Notes: generated by a model from the sequence alone, not told the origin. A stretch of DNA of 13,095 nucleotides from an uncultured Aquincola sp. (GCA_937883885.1 CAKZXL010000738.1:1-13095), one strand, 5' to 3'; positions 1 through 7,131 are shown, counted from the stretch's first letter. Numbers and translations: made by a program.

Positions 1-13
1 CGCTTTGGCTCAC
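1..13 (-). CDS. 5' end of an unidentified gene downstream of ilvE (partial)
   Basis: Only the first four codons (GTG AGC CAA AGC, giving M-S-Q-S) lie inside the window; the rest runs off the left edge. The case rests on the ribosome binding site: AGGAG at 24..20 on the minus strand stands 6 nt before the GTG. The start lies 28 nt after the ilvE stop on the same strand, so the two are probably co-transcribed. In many Burkholderiales a small zinc-finger protein gene follows ilvE, which would fit, but nothing of the product can be read here. Confidence 0.5.
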
Positions 14-41
14 GGTTCTCTCCTGATCAGGCAGTGAGGGG

Positions 42-968
42 TCAGACCTTGGTCAGCCACTCGGCGTACTTCGGGTTGCGGCCGTTGACGATGTCGAAAA
101 ACGCGGACTGGATCTTCTCGGTGATCGGGCCACGGCTGCCGATGCCGATCTCGATCCGGTCGAGCTCGCGGATCGGCGTCACTTCGGCGGCGGTGCCGGT
201 GAAGAAGGCTTCGTCGGCGATGTAGACCTCGTCGCGGGTGATGCGCTTTTCCACCAGCTTCAGGCCCAGGTCCTGGCAGATCGCGAAGATGGTGTTGCGG
301 GTGATGCCGTTGAGCGCGCCGGCCGACAGGTCGGGCGTGTACACCACGCCGTTCTTGATCACGAAGATGTTCTCGCCTGCACCTTCGCTGACGAAGCCGG
401 CCGCGTCCAGCAGCAGCGCTTCGTCGTAGCCGTCGTCCGTGGCTTCCATGTTGGCCAGGATCGAGTTGCTGTAGTTGCTCACCGCCTTGGCCTGCGTCAT
501 CGTGATGTTGACGTGGTGGCGGGTGTAGCTGCTGGTCTTGACGCGGATGCCGCGCTTCAGGCCTTCTTCACCCAGGTAGGCGCCCCAGGGCCAGGCCGCG
601 ACCATCAGGTGGATGGTGTTGCCCTTGGGGCTGACGCCCAGCTTCTCGGAACCGATCCAGGTCAGCGGGCGCAGGTAGCAGCTCTCCAGCTTGTTGACGC
701 GCACCACTTCCAGCTGGGCTTCACACACCTGCTCGAAGCTGAAGGGGATCTTCATGCGCAGGATCTTGGCGCTGTTGAACAGCCGCTCGGTGTGCTCACG
801 CAGGCGGAAGATGGCCGTGCCCTGGGCGGTGTTGTAGGCGCGCACCCCTTCGAAGGCACCGCAGCCGTAGTGCAGCGTGTGGGACAGCACATGGATCTTG
901 GCGTCGCGCCAGTCGACGAGTTCACCGTCGATCCAGATCTTGCCGTCGCGATCGTGCATGGAGGACAT
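42..968 (-). CDS. ilvE: Branched-chain amino acid aminotransferase
   Basis: PLP-dependent class IV (fold type IV) aminotransferase. It performs the last reversible step of valine, leucine and isoleucine synthesis with glutamate as amino donor, in the cytoplasm. The protein is 308 aa, against 309 in E. coli IlvE. Visible family marks are HTLHYGCGAFEGVRAY near residues 30-45, the PLP lysine K161 in TQAKAVSNY, the cofactor motif SEGAGENIF at 194-202, and FTGTAAEVTP at 256-265. The frame stays open far upstream (to 1847), but homology begins just after the ATG at 968, which has AAAAGGTG a few bases before it. A second ATG at 959 would shorten the protein by three residues. The gene is divergent from the lipoprotein gene at 1119 across 150 bp. 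A TAAAAT hexamer at 1023..1018 (minus) could be its -10 box, but no good -35 accompanies it. Confidence 0.96.
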   Translation of the reverse strand: MSSMHDRDGKIWIDGELVDWRDAKIHVLSHTLHYGCGAFEGVRAYNTAQGTAIFRLREHTERLFNSAKILRMKIPFSFEQVCEAQLEVVRVNKLESCYLRPLTWIGSEKLGVSPKGNTIHLMVAAWPWGAYLGEEGLKRGIRVKTSSYTRHHVNITMTQAKAVSNYSNSILANMEATDDGYDEALLLDAAGFVSEGAGENIFVIKNGVVYTPDLSAGALNGITRNTIFAICQDLGLKLVEKRITRDEVYIADEAFFTGTAAEVTPIRELDRIEIGIGSRGPITEKIQSAFFDIVNGRNPKYAEWLTKV

Positions 969-1118
969 GGGGCACCTTTTAGTCGAAGAAGCGGCGACCG
1001 GCGCCGCAAAACCAATGATTTTAGTAGCGCCTTCAACCCCGTATCGAAACGTCATTTTTGCCGCAAGAATCGCCGCCGCGGCGTTGGGCCGCAAAAACGA
1101 CAACCGTTGGGGAAAACA

Positions 1119-1598
1119 ATGAAGAACCTGATTGCACTGCTGGCCGTGGGCGCGCTGACCACGGGCTGCGCTTCCGTCGTCAACGACTCCACCCACCCGA
1201 TGAAGGTGGAAACCAAGACCGCCACCGGCGACCTGGTGACGGGGGCGGAGTGCAAGTTGACGAACGACTACGGCAGCGTGTCGGTGAAGTCGGGCGACAC
1301 CGCCCAGGTGCGGCGCTCCAGCAAGGACCTGGACATCGTCTGCAAGGACCCGAAGAACCCGGACGCGCTGGCCCGCGCCATCTCGCGCGCCAATGCCGGC
1401 ATGTTCGGCAACATCATCCTGGGCGGCGGCATCGGCGCCATCATCGACCACAACAAGGGCACCGCCTACACCTACCCGACCTGGGTGCAGCTCGAGTTCG
1501 GCAAGAGCCTGGTGTTCGACCGCACGAACGAGAAGGACGGCGCGCCCACGCTGGCGACTCAGCCGCCTGCCGCAGCGACCCCGGTGGCCACCAAGTAA
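1119..1598 (+). CDS. Small glycine-zipper lipoprotein, function unknown
   Basis: Encodes 159 aa. A lipoprotein signal peptide covers residues 1-16 (MKNLIALLAVGALTTG), with C17 as the likely lipidated cysteine. The lipobox LTTGC is slightly off consensus because Leu is at -4 rather than -3. The mature part has GAECKLTNDYGSVSV near 47-61, a second Cys in DIVCKD, a glycine-rich stretch GNIILGGGIGAIID near 99-112, and a Pro/Ala/Thr-rich tail. This arrangement matches a common proteobacterial family of small outer-membrane lipoproteins, often annotated only as hypothetical or misnamed as a translation factor. The family match is from memory of its appearance and the function is unknown. The ATG at 1119 follows a purine-rich TTGGGGAAAACA. 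The longer in-frame start at 513 is rejected because it reads antisense to ilvE and lacks the signal peptide. The gene stands alone, divergent from ilvE and followed by a strong hairpin. Confidence 0.85.
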   Translation: MKNLIALLAVGALTTGCASVVNDSTHPMKVETKTATGDLVTGAECKLTNDYGSVSVKSGDTAQVRRSSKDLDIVCKDPKNPDALARAISRANAGMFGNIILGGGIGAIIDHNKGTAYTYPTWVQLEFGKSLVFDRTNEKDGAPTLATQPPAAATPVATK

Positions 1599-1610
1599 GC
1601 AGCGCAGATG

Positions 1611-1633
1611 CGGGGGTGGCCGTGCCACCCCCG
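1611..1633 (+). terminator. Perfect 10-bp hairpin after the lipoprotein gene, possible terminator
   Basis: CGGGGGTGGC at 1611-1620 and GCCACCCCCG at 1624-1633 are perfect inverted repeats around a 3-nt CGT loop, starting 12 nt after the lipoprotein stop codon. The stem is very GC-rich and should be stable. There is no T run on the 3' side of the plus strand, so it is not a textbook intrinsic terminator. It may still act as a pause or termination site or as a 3'-end stabiliser that separates the lipoprotein gene from the lipase operon. Confidence 0.5.
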
Positions 1634-1654
1634 GGCATTCACTGCCCCAAAAAA

Positions 1655-1666
1655 ACGAACGTTCGT
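1655..1666. promoter_or_regulatory. 12-bp perfect palindrome ACGAACGTTCGT, candidate operator for the lipase operon
   Basis: ACGAAC at 1655-1660 is followed directly by its reverse complement GTTCGT. It lies 71 bp before the lipase start, in the only intergenic stretch that can carry the lipase promoter. Palindromes built on AACG/CGTT half-sites are typical of TetR-family operators, and several TetR regulators control fatty-acid metabolism in Proteobacteria. Which regulator would bind is inference, and none is encoded in the window. A clear -35/-10 pair was not found beside it. Confidence 0.35.
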
Positions 1667-1737
1667 GCGGAAATCGGTGCCGTCCCGGGGCGGTACTGGG
1701 CCCGGGCCTTTCCTGCAGATGCCACGGAGCCCTTTCC

Positions 1738-2697
1738 ATGCCACGAACCCTTTCCACCGCACGCACGTCCTGGCGCCACGCCGCCGCCACGCTGGCTCTG
1801 GCGGCCGCCGCCGCGCTGGCTGCCCCGGCCTCGCAGGCCGCCGACACCTACACCCAGACCCGCTATCCGGTGGTGCTGGTGCACGGCATGCTGGGCTTCG
1901 ACGCCATCGGGCCGGTGGACTATTTCTACGGCGTGCCGGCGGCGCTGCGCTCCGGCGGCGCCACGGTGTACACGCCGTCGGTGTCGGCGCTCAACACCTC
2001 CGAGCTGCGCGGTGAACAGCTGCTGGCCCAGCTGCGCCAGCTCAAGGCGGCCTACGGCCACACCCGCTTCAACCTCATCGGCCACAGCCATGGCGGCCCC
2101 ACGGTGCGCTACGTGGCCGCGGTGGCGCCCGAACTCGTCGCCTCTGTAACCACCGTCGGTGCGCCGCACGCCGGCTCCAAGGTGGCCGACGGCATCCAGG
2201 CCGCGGCGGCCGCCACCGGCACCACGGGGCTGGTGGCCAGCATCGTGAATGCGCAGGGCGTGGCCATTTCCTGGCTGTCGGGCGCGCCGCAGCTGCCGCA
2301 GCAGTCGCTGGGCTCGCTGGTCTCGCTCAACACGCCCGGCGCGGCGGCGTTCAACGCGCGCTTTCCGCAAGGCGCGCCCACCACGCCCTGCGGCCAGGGC
2401 CCGGCGCAGGTCAACGGCGTGCGCTACTTTTCCGTCAGCGGCACCAGCGTGGTCACGCAGCCGCTGGACCCGGCCGATGCCTTCCTGGCACTGACGTCCA
2501 CCTACTTCGGCAGCGAGCCGAACGACGGCCTGGTCAGCCGCTGCAGCAGCCACTGGGGCACGGTGCTGCGCGACGACTACCCCTGGAACCACCTGGACGA
2601 AGTGAACCAGTCGCTGGGGCTGCGCGGCCTGTTCACGCCCGACCCGGTGGCGTTCTACCGCAGCCAGGCCAACCGCCTGAAGCAGCTGGGGCTGTGA
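1738..2697 (+). CDS. lipA: Secreted triacylglycerol lipase (bacterial family I, foldase-dependent)
   Basis: Alpha/beta-hydrolase of 319 aa that hydrolyses triacylglycerols outside the cell. A Sec-type signal peptide covers about residues 1-34 (Arg-containing start, Ala-rich core, ASQA before ADTYTQ). The oxyanion region is VVLVHGMLGFD (45-55). The nucleophile is S117 in GHSHGG, the acid D263 in PNDGLV, and the base H285 in WNHLDE. C218 and C269 are placed for the family's single disulfide, and D287 is a calcium ligand. Removing 34 residues puts the triad at 83/229/251, almost the same as Pseudomonas aeruginosa LipA (82/229/251), and gives the same mature length of about 285 aa, so it looks subfamily I.1-like. 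The ATG at 1738 has CGGAG at 1725-1729. The gene overlaps the foldase gene that follows, as expected for a lipase that needs a dedicated chaperone before type II secretion. Confidence 0.95.
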   Translation: MPRTLSTARTSWRHAAATLALAAAAALAAPASQAADTYTQTRYPVVLVHGMLGFDAIGPVDYFYGVPAALRSGGATVYTPSVSALNTSELRGEQLLAQLRQLKAAYGHTRFNLIGHSHGGPTVRYVAAVAPELVASVTTVGAPHAGSKVADGIQAAAAATGTTGLVASIVNAQGVAISWLSGAPQLPQQSLGSLVSLNTPGAAAFNARFPQGAPTTPCGQGPAQVNGVRYFSVSGTSVVTQPLDPADAFLALTSTYFGSEPNDGLVSRCSSHWGTVLRDDYPWNHLDEVNQSLGLRGLFTPDPVAFYRSQANRLKQLGL

Positions 2698-3638
2698 ACA
2701 TGGCCCGGCAGGTGGCCGCGCAGCGGCCGCTTCAACGTGCAGCGGTGGCACTGGGTGTGCTGGCGGCGCTGGGGTTGGCGGGTGGGGTGGCCTGGCGCAC
2801 CGCGGCCGATGAGCCGGCCGTTGCCACGGCGCTGGTGACCACGCCGCCACCCGCCAGCGGCCCGGCCGCGGTTGCCGCCGCACCGGGCGATGCGCCGGCC
2901 AGCGGGCCTGCGCCTGCGGCGGAAGAAGCCGCCCGGCTCGACCGCTGGGTGGCCGAGCACAGCGTGCTGCGCGGCACCGCGCTGGACGGCGGCTGGGGCC
3001 AGGATGCGCAAGGCCGGGTGCGGCCATCGCGCGCCTTGCGCCAGCGCTTCGACCACCTGCTGCAGCTGGCCGGGCAGGTGCCCACCGCGCGCATCACCGA
3101 CTGGCTGACGCGCCGGGCGCAGGCCGAGCTTGCGCCGCAGGACGTGGCCACCGTGCTGCAGGTGTGGCAGGCCTACCTGGCGTTGCAGGCCGCGCCGGGG
3201 CAGGCGGGCGCGCTGGCAACGGGGTCGTGGGCGGCCCCCACCGCCACGGGCTGGGCGGCAGCGCTGGCCGAGCGCCGGCAGTTGCGGCGACAGTGGCTGG
3301 GCGCGGCCTGGGCCGATGCGTTCTACGCGGAGGAAGAAGCCGCCCTGGCCCGCCATGTGGCGGCGATGCCGGCCGCGCCGGCCGAGCCAGCGCCCTTGAT
3401 CGACCGCAGCAGCCTGTCGGCCGAGGCGGCGCAGCGCCTGGCCGAGGAAGAAGCTGCCCAAGCCCGCTGGCAGCAGCGCCTGGCCGAAGCAGCGGCCGAG
3501 CTGCAGCGGCTGCGCGCCGCCCCCGAGCTGAGCCCGCCGCAACGCGAAGCCGCCCTCCAGCGCCTGGTGGCCGAGCGTTTCGAGCCCGGCACCGAGCAGT
3601 CGCGTGCTCGGGCGCTGCTCGGCCTGGCGCCGGGCTGA
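2694..3638 (+). CDS. lifO: Lipase-specific foldase (lipase chaperone), divergent
   Basis: Steric chaperone of about 314 aa, anchored in the inner membrane with its body in the periplasm, which folds the lipase encoded just upstream. One transmembrane helix lies at about residues 14-34. A Pro/Ala-rich linker follows to about residue 78, then a charged, helix-rich domain. Foldase features are VLRGTALDGGWGQDAQGR (91-108) and LRQRFDHLLQLAGQ (115-128). The latter aligns with the signature RxxFDY(F/C)LSAxGE, keeping R116, F119, D120, L123 and G127 but changing Y to H, S to Q and E to Q. The length is slightly below the usual 330-350 aa. Translation can start at GTG 2694, overlapping the lipase TGA, or at ATG 2700; the overlap suggests translational coupling. 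The Ala/Arg-rich composition makes similarity weak outside the signature, but position behind a lipase makes the assignment firm. Confidence 0.88.
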   Translation: MNMARQVAAQRPLQRAAVALGVLAALGLAGGVAWRTAADEPAVATALVTTPPPASGPAAVAAAPGDAPASGPAPAAEEAARLDRWVAEHSVLRGTALDGGWGQDAQGRVRPSRALRQRFDHLLQLAGQVPTARITDWLTRRAQAELAPQDVATVLQVWQAYLALQAAPGQAGALATGSWAAPTATGWAAALAERRQLRRQWLGAAWADAFYAEEEAALARHVAAMPAAPAEPAPLIDRSSLSAEAAQRLAEEEAAQARWQQRLAEAAAELQRLRAAPELSPPQREAALQRLVAERFEPGTEQSRARALLGLAPG

Positions 3639-3658
3639 CCAGCGGCGTGCGCCGGCCG

Positions 3659-4072
3659 TCAGAGGCTGGCGGTTTCGGCCTCGGCCGCCGCGTCCGACGG
3701 GGCGCGCTGCAGCGTCCAGCGCTCCAGCCGGCCGTTGCTGCCGAACTGCAGGTCGATCGCATCGCCACCGCTGTCGGCCCAGCGCCAGACTTCGGGCTGG
3801 GTGCCGGTCTGCTGGCCCAGGCTCTTGGTGAGCACCACCACGTCCAGCATGCGCATGCCGGCCTGCAGCCGGGTGCTCAGCATCAGCGCGCTCTTGATGT
3901 GGCCGATGGGCGACTTGCCAGCGGTGCGCATGATCTTCATCGTGCGGGTGAACTGCATCACCAGCCAGAACGAGACCATCGTCAGGCCCAGGATCAGGCC
4001 CTGCCAGTGCCACTGCCACCAGCCCAGCGCGATTGCCACCGCGGCCAGCGGCCATCCGAGTCTCGGGTCCAT
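3659..4072 (-). CDS. Two-helix inner-membrane protein of unknown function downstream of radA
   Basis: Encodes 137 aa and is not recognised as a named family. Two hydrophobic segments lie at about residues 5-19 (LGWPLAAVAIALGWW) and 24-39 (LILGLTMVSFWLVMQF). A basic stretch RTMKIMRTAGK follows, then a soluble domain with DVVVLTKSLG and a Trp-rich beta-like part, PEVWRWADSGGDAIDLQFGSNGR split over about 92-114. It ends in an Ala/Glu-rich tail. The start at 4072 is preferred because AAGGA stands 9 nt upstream. ATG 4081 directly abuts that AAGGA, and a TTG at 4114 is possible but less likely. The gene follows radA by 55 bp on the same strand, so it is probably in its transcript, and it converges on the foldase gene with 20 bp between stops. 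Confidence 0.75.
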   Translation of the reverse strand: MDPRLGWPLAAVAIALGWWQWHWQGLILGLTMVSFWLVMQFTRTMKIMRTAGKSPIGHIKSALMLSTRLQAGMRMLDVVVLTKSLGQQTGTQPEVWRWADSGGDAIDLQFGSNGRLERWTLQRAPSDAAAEAETASL

Positions 4073-4127
4073 GTCGTCCATTCCTTGAGCGGTCAGCCCG
4101 CCATTCTGGGCCAACGCCCATCGGTGT

Positions 4128-5495
4128 TCAGGTCAGCCCGCGCACCACGTCAATCGCTTCTTCGATGCGCTCGACCGCATGCACGGTCAGGCCCTCGATC
4201 GGCTTCTTGGGCGCATTGGCCTTGGGCACCACGGCGATGGAAAAGCCCAGCTTGGCGGCTTCCTTCAGGCGCTCCTGGCCGCGCGGCGCGGGCCGCACCT
4301 CGCCGGCCAGGCCCACTTCGCCAAAGGCGATGAAGCCGCGCGGCAGCGGCTTGCCGCGCAGGCTGCTCTGGATGGCCAGCAGCACCGCCAGGTCGGCCGC
4401 CGGCTCGCTGATGCGCACGCCGCCCACGGCATTGACGAACACGTCCTGGTCGGCGCAGGCCACGCCTGCATGCCGGTGCAGCACCGCCAGCAGCATGGCC
4501 AGGCGGTCGCGGTCCAGGCCCACGCTCAGGCGGCGCGGGCTGGGGCCGCCGGTGTCCACCAGCGCCTGGATCTCCACCAGCATCGGCCGCGTGCCTTCCA
4601 GCGTCACCAGCACGCAGGCGCCGGGCACCGGGTCGCCGTGGGTGGACAGGAAGATGGCGCTGGGGTTGGTCACGCCCTTCAGGCCGCGCTCGGTCATCGC
4701 GAAGACGCCGATCTCATTGACCGCGCCGAAGCGGTTCTTGATGGCCCGCACCAGGCGGAAGCTGCTGTGGGTGTCGCCCTCGAAGTACAGCACCGTGTCG
4801 ACGATGTGCTCCAGCACGCGCGGGCCGGCCAGCGCGCCTTCCTTGGTGACGTGGCCCACCAGCACGATGGTGCAGCCGCCGGTCTTGGCGGTGCGGGTGA
4901 GCTGGGCCGCGCACTCGCGCACCTGGGCCACCGAGCCGGGCGCGGAGCTGAGCTGCTCGGAATACAGCGTCTGGATCGAGTCGATCACGCAGAAGGCCGG
5001 CTGCTCGGCCTCGATGGTGGCCAGGATGCGTTCGAGCTGGATCTCGGCCACCACCCGCACCTGCTTGCCTTCCAGCCCCAGCCGGCGGGCGCGCAATGCG
5101 ATCTGCGCGCCGCTTTCTTCACCGGTGACGTACAGCACCTTCATCTGCGTGGACAGCGCGTCCACCGCCTGCAGCAGCAGCGTGCTCTTGCCGATGCCGG
5201 GGTCGCCGCCGATCAGCACCACGCCGCCGGCCACGATGCCGCCGCCCAGCACCCGGTCCAGCTCTTCCTGGCCGGTGGGCGTGCGCGCCACGTCGGCGGC
5301 GTCGATGTCGGCCAGCGTGGCCACCGGCTGGCTGCGCGCCAGCGACTGGAAGCGGTTCTTGCCGCTGCCGGCGGCCGGCTCGGCGGCGGTTTCTTCCAGC
5401 GTGTTCCAGGCGCCGCAGTGCGGGCACTTGCCCAGCCACTTGGGGCTGGTGCCGCCGCATTCGCGGCAGGTGTAGATCGACTTGTCCTTGGCCAT
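4128..5495 (-). CDS. radA: DNA repair protein RadA (Sms), branch-migration helicase
   Basis: RecA-like ATPase that works with RecA in recombinational repair by driving branch migration. The protein is 455 aa, against 460 in E. coli. In order it has a C4 zinc finger (C10, C13, C24, C27), Walker A GGDPGIGKST at 96-105, Walker B around VIDSIQT (D172), the RadA-specific KNRFG at 253-257, and a C-terminal Lon-protease-like domain. The ATG at 5495 (MAKDKSIYTC) matches the family N-terminus but has no obvious ribosome binding site. An in-frame GTG at 5525 would add ten residues, and an AGGAGG at 5544..5539 lies 13 nt before it, which is longer than usual spacing. The gene is divergent from the LysE exporter gene across 65 bp. 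Confidence 0.96.
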   Translation of the reverse strand: MAKDKSIYTCRECGGTSPKWLGKCPHCGAWNTLEETAAEPAAGSGKNRFQSLARSQPVATLADIDAADVARTPTGQEELDRVLGGGIVAGGVVLIGGDPGIGKSTLLLQAVDALSTQMKVLYVTGEESGAQIALRARRLGLEGKQVRVVAEIQLERILATIEAEQPAFCVIDSIQTLYSEQLSSAPGSVAQVRECAAQLTRTAKTGGCTIVLVGHVTKEGALAGPRVLEHIVDTVLYFEGDTHSSFRLVRAIKNRFGAVNEIGVFAMTERGLKGVTNPSAIFLSTHGDPVPGACVLVTLEGTRPMLVEIQALVDTGGPSPRRLSVGLDRDRLAMLLAVLHRHAGVACADQDVFVNAVGGVRISEPAADLAVLLAIQSSLRGKPLPRGFIAFGEVGLAGEVRPAPRGQERLKEAAKLGFSIAVVPKANAPKKPIEGLTVHAVERIEEAIDVVRGLT

Positions 5496-5560
5496 GGGGC
5501 CGATTGTCGGTGGCGTGCGGCACACTCTGCGCCCCGATCCTCCTGCGCGCGCTTCGTCCC

Positions 5561-6202
5561 ATGGCTCTTTCCGTCTGGCTCACCTTCCTGCTGGCCGCCT
5601 TCGCGATCAGCCTGTCTCCCGGCACCGCGGCCATCGCCGCGATGAGCACCGGCTCGCGCCTGGGCCTGCGCGGCGGCTGGCGCCTGATGCCGGGGTTGGC
5701 GCTGGGCATCACCACGCAGATGACGGTGGTGGCGCTGGGCCTGGGGGCGTTGATCGTGGCTTCGGCCACCGCCTTCATGGTGGTCAAGTGGCTGGGCGTG
5801 GCCTACCTGGCCTGGCTCGGCCTGCAGCAGTGGCGCGCTCCCGCGGTGCCGATGGCCACCACCACCGAAGCCGCTACCACCCAAGCCGCCACCGCCGAGC
5901 AGCGCGGCCTGCTGCTGCGCGGCTGGATGATCAATGCCCTCAACCCCAAGGGCACGGTGTTCATGCTGGCGGTGGTGCCGCAGTTCCTCGACCTGTCGCG
6001 GCCGTTGCCGCTGCAATACGCGGCCATCACCGCCACGCTGTGCTTCACCGAGATGCTGGTGATGACCGGCTACATGACGCTGGCCGCCCGGGTGCTGGGC
6101 CTGCTGCGCACGCCGCGGCAGATGGGCTGGCTGAACCGCAGCTTCGGCGGCCTGTTCATGGCGTGTGCGGCGCTGCTGGCCACCTTCAAGCGGGCGGTGT
6201 GA
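5561..6202 (+). CDS. LysE/RhtB family amino-acid exporter
   Basis: Integral membrane protein of 213 aa, the usual size for this family, with about six hydrophobic segments. It would export an amino acid or a derivative from the cytoplasm; the substrate cannot be told from sequence. Family features are SLSPGTAAIAAMSTGSRLG (17-34), where RhtB proteins carry SPGP, and INALNPKG (124-131). A short Thr/Ala-rich loop (TTTEAATTQAATAEQ, 100-114) separates the two halves. The ATG at 5561 begins right at the first hydrophobic segment. The open frame reaches back to 5504, but that extension is not hydrophobic and overlaps the radA leader. No clear ribosome binding site precedes ATG 5561. The gene ends exactly where arfB ends on the other strand (stops abut at 6202/6203). 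Confidence 0.9.
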   Translation: MALSVWLTFLLAAFAISLSPGTAAIAAMSTGSRLGLRGGWRLMPGLALGITTQMTVVALGLGALIVASATAFMVVKWLGVAYLAWLGLQQWRAPAVPMATTTEAATTQAATAEQRGLLLRGWMINALNPKGTVFMLAVVPQFLDLSRPLPLQYAAITATLCFTEMLVMTGYMTLAARVLGLLRTPRQMGWLNRSFGGLFMACAALLATFKRAV

Positions 6203-6607
6203 TCAGTCGAGCCCGCCGCGCCGGCCGGCCTTGATGGCGCTGTCGCGCTTCTTGCCTTCCAGCCGCCGCAGCTGAGAGCCGCGCGTCGGCCGGGTCGGCC
6301 GGCGGGTGGGAGGCAGCGTGGCCACGCTGTCCACCATCGCCTGCAGGCGCTCCAGCGCCTCGGCACGGTTCATCTCCAGGCTGCGGTGGGCCTGGGCCTT
6401 GATCACCACCACGCCTTCCAGCGTGAGCCGGCTGTCGCGCAGCGCCAGCAGCCGCTCCTTCACGTCGGGCGGCAGCGACGAGGCCCGCACGTCGTAGCGC
6501 AGGTGTACGGCGTTGGACACCTTGTTGACGTTCTGCCCGCCCGCGCCCTGGGCGCGGATGGCCGTCCAGGTCACCTCATGCGGCTGGACGACCGGCCGCC
6601 GGGTCAT
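6203..6607 (-). CDS. arfB: Alternative ribosome-rescue factor ArfB (YaeJ), peptidyl-tRNA hydrolase
   Basis: Codon-independent release factor homologue that frees peptides from ribosomes stalled at mRNA ends. It is 134 aa (E. coli ArfB is 140). The catalytic GGQ is at residues 23-25 within RAQGAGGQNVNKVSNAVHLR (18-37), the standard class I release-factor domain without codon-recognition domains. The basic C-terminal tail, about residues 102-131 (rich in R and K, including GKKRDSAIKAGRRG), is the part that in ArfB enters the empty mRNA channel. Its ATG (6607-6605) overlaps the TGA of the thioesterase gene (6606-6604) as ATGA, so translation is probably coupled. It is the last gene of the minus-strand run that begins at alr. 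Confidence 0.95.
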   Translation of the reverse strand: MTRRPVVQPHEVTWTAIRAQGAGGQNVNKVSNAVHLRYDVRASSLPPDVKERLLALRDSRLTLEGVVVIKAQAHRSLEMNRAEALERLQAMVDSVATLPPTRRPTRPTRGSQLRRLEGKKRDSAIKAGRRGGLD

Positions 6608-7113
6608 CCCGCTGCCGTGGTCGCGCCGCTGGCGTGGTCGGCCAGCAGCGTGGCCTGGCGCTGCTCCATTTCCTTGCGCAGCTGCCGGCGCACCTGGGCG
6701 GCGGCATGGCGGCGCTTCTCGTCGGGCGAGAAGGGCCGCAGCGGCGGCACGGCCACCGGCTTGCGCTCGTCGTCCACCGCCACCATCGTGAAGAAGCAGC
6801 TGTTGACGTGCCGCACCACCTGCGAGCGGATGTCCTCGGCGATCACCTTGATGCCGATCTCCATCGACGAGGTGCCGGTGTAGTTGACGCTGGCCAGGAA
6901 GGTGACCAGCTCACCCACGTGGATGGGCTGGCGGAAGTTGACCTGGTCGACGCTGAGCGTGACCACATAGCGCGCGGCATAGCGGCTGGCGCAGGCGTAG
7001 GCCACCTGGTCCAGCAGCTTGAGGATGCTGCCGCCATGCACGTTGCCGGCGAAGTTGGCGGTGTCTGGGGTCATCAGCACCGTCATCGTGAGCTGGTGGG
7101 CCGGCAGGTCCAT
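6604..7113 (-). CDS. Acyl-CoA thioesterase, hotdog fold (YciA/acyl-CoA hydrolase type)
   Basis: Hydrolyses acyl-CoA esters to free acid and CoA in the cytoplasm; chain-length preference is not readable. The protein is 169 aa. The N-terminal half holds the hotdog helix motif TANFAGNVHGGSILKLLDQ (18-36), with N24, H26, GG (27-28) and D35 as in the YciA/BACH type. It continues with VTLSVDQVNFRQPIHVGE (51-68) and a charged C-terminal tail from about residue 115. The ATG at 7113 has AAGGA 6 nt upstream. The gene follows the small membrane protein gene by 18 bp and overlaps arfB by 4 bp, so three or four genes are probably on one message. Confidence 0.92.
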   Translation of the reverse strand: MDLPAHQLTMTVLMTPDTANFAGNVHGGSILKLLDQVAYACASRYAARYVVTLSVDQVNFRQPIHVGELVTFLASVNYTGTSSMEIGIKVIAEDIRSQVVRHVNSCFFTMVAVDDERKPVAVPPLRPFSPDEKRRHAAAQVRRQLRKEMEQRQATLLADHASGATTAAG

Positions 7114-7131
7114 GGCGTGTCCTTGGTTGGG

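Noticed and set aside
22..31. Palindrome CCTGATCAGG after ilvE as an operator or terminator
   Set aside because: Only 10 bp, overlaps the ribosome binding site of the next gene, and has no supporting context.
969..1847. In-frame upstream extension of ilvE to 1847 giving a 601-aa protein
   Set aside because: The extension reads antisense through the lipoprotein gene, is low-complexity, and IlvE homology and length begin at 968.
1639..3027. 462-codon open frame opposite the lipase and foldase
   Set aside because: Arg/Ala/His/Pro-rich shadow typical of GC-rich DNA; the opposite strand holds a complete lipase with triad and signal peptide.
1738..3638. Lipase/foldase pair as a horizontally acquired island
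   Set aside because: Base composition and codon use look the same as the neighbours, and there are no flanking repeats or mobility genes.
2655..4121. 488-codon minus-strand frame opposite the foldase
   Set aside because: Low-complexity shadow with no recognisable motif. It also overlaps the membrane-protein gene in another frame.
4033..5645. Two plus-strand frames of over 480 codons opposite radA
   Set aside because: They mirror radA, which has all its motifs. The frames are rich in Ala, His and Gln or in Ser, Arg and Pro, as expected for antisense of GC-rich coding DNA.
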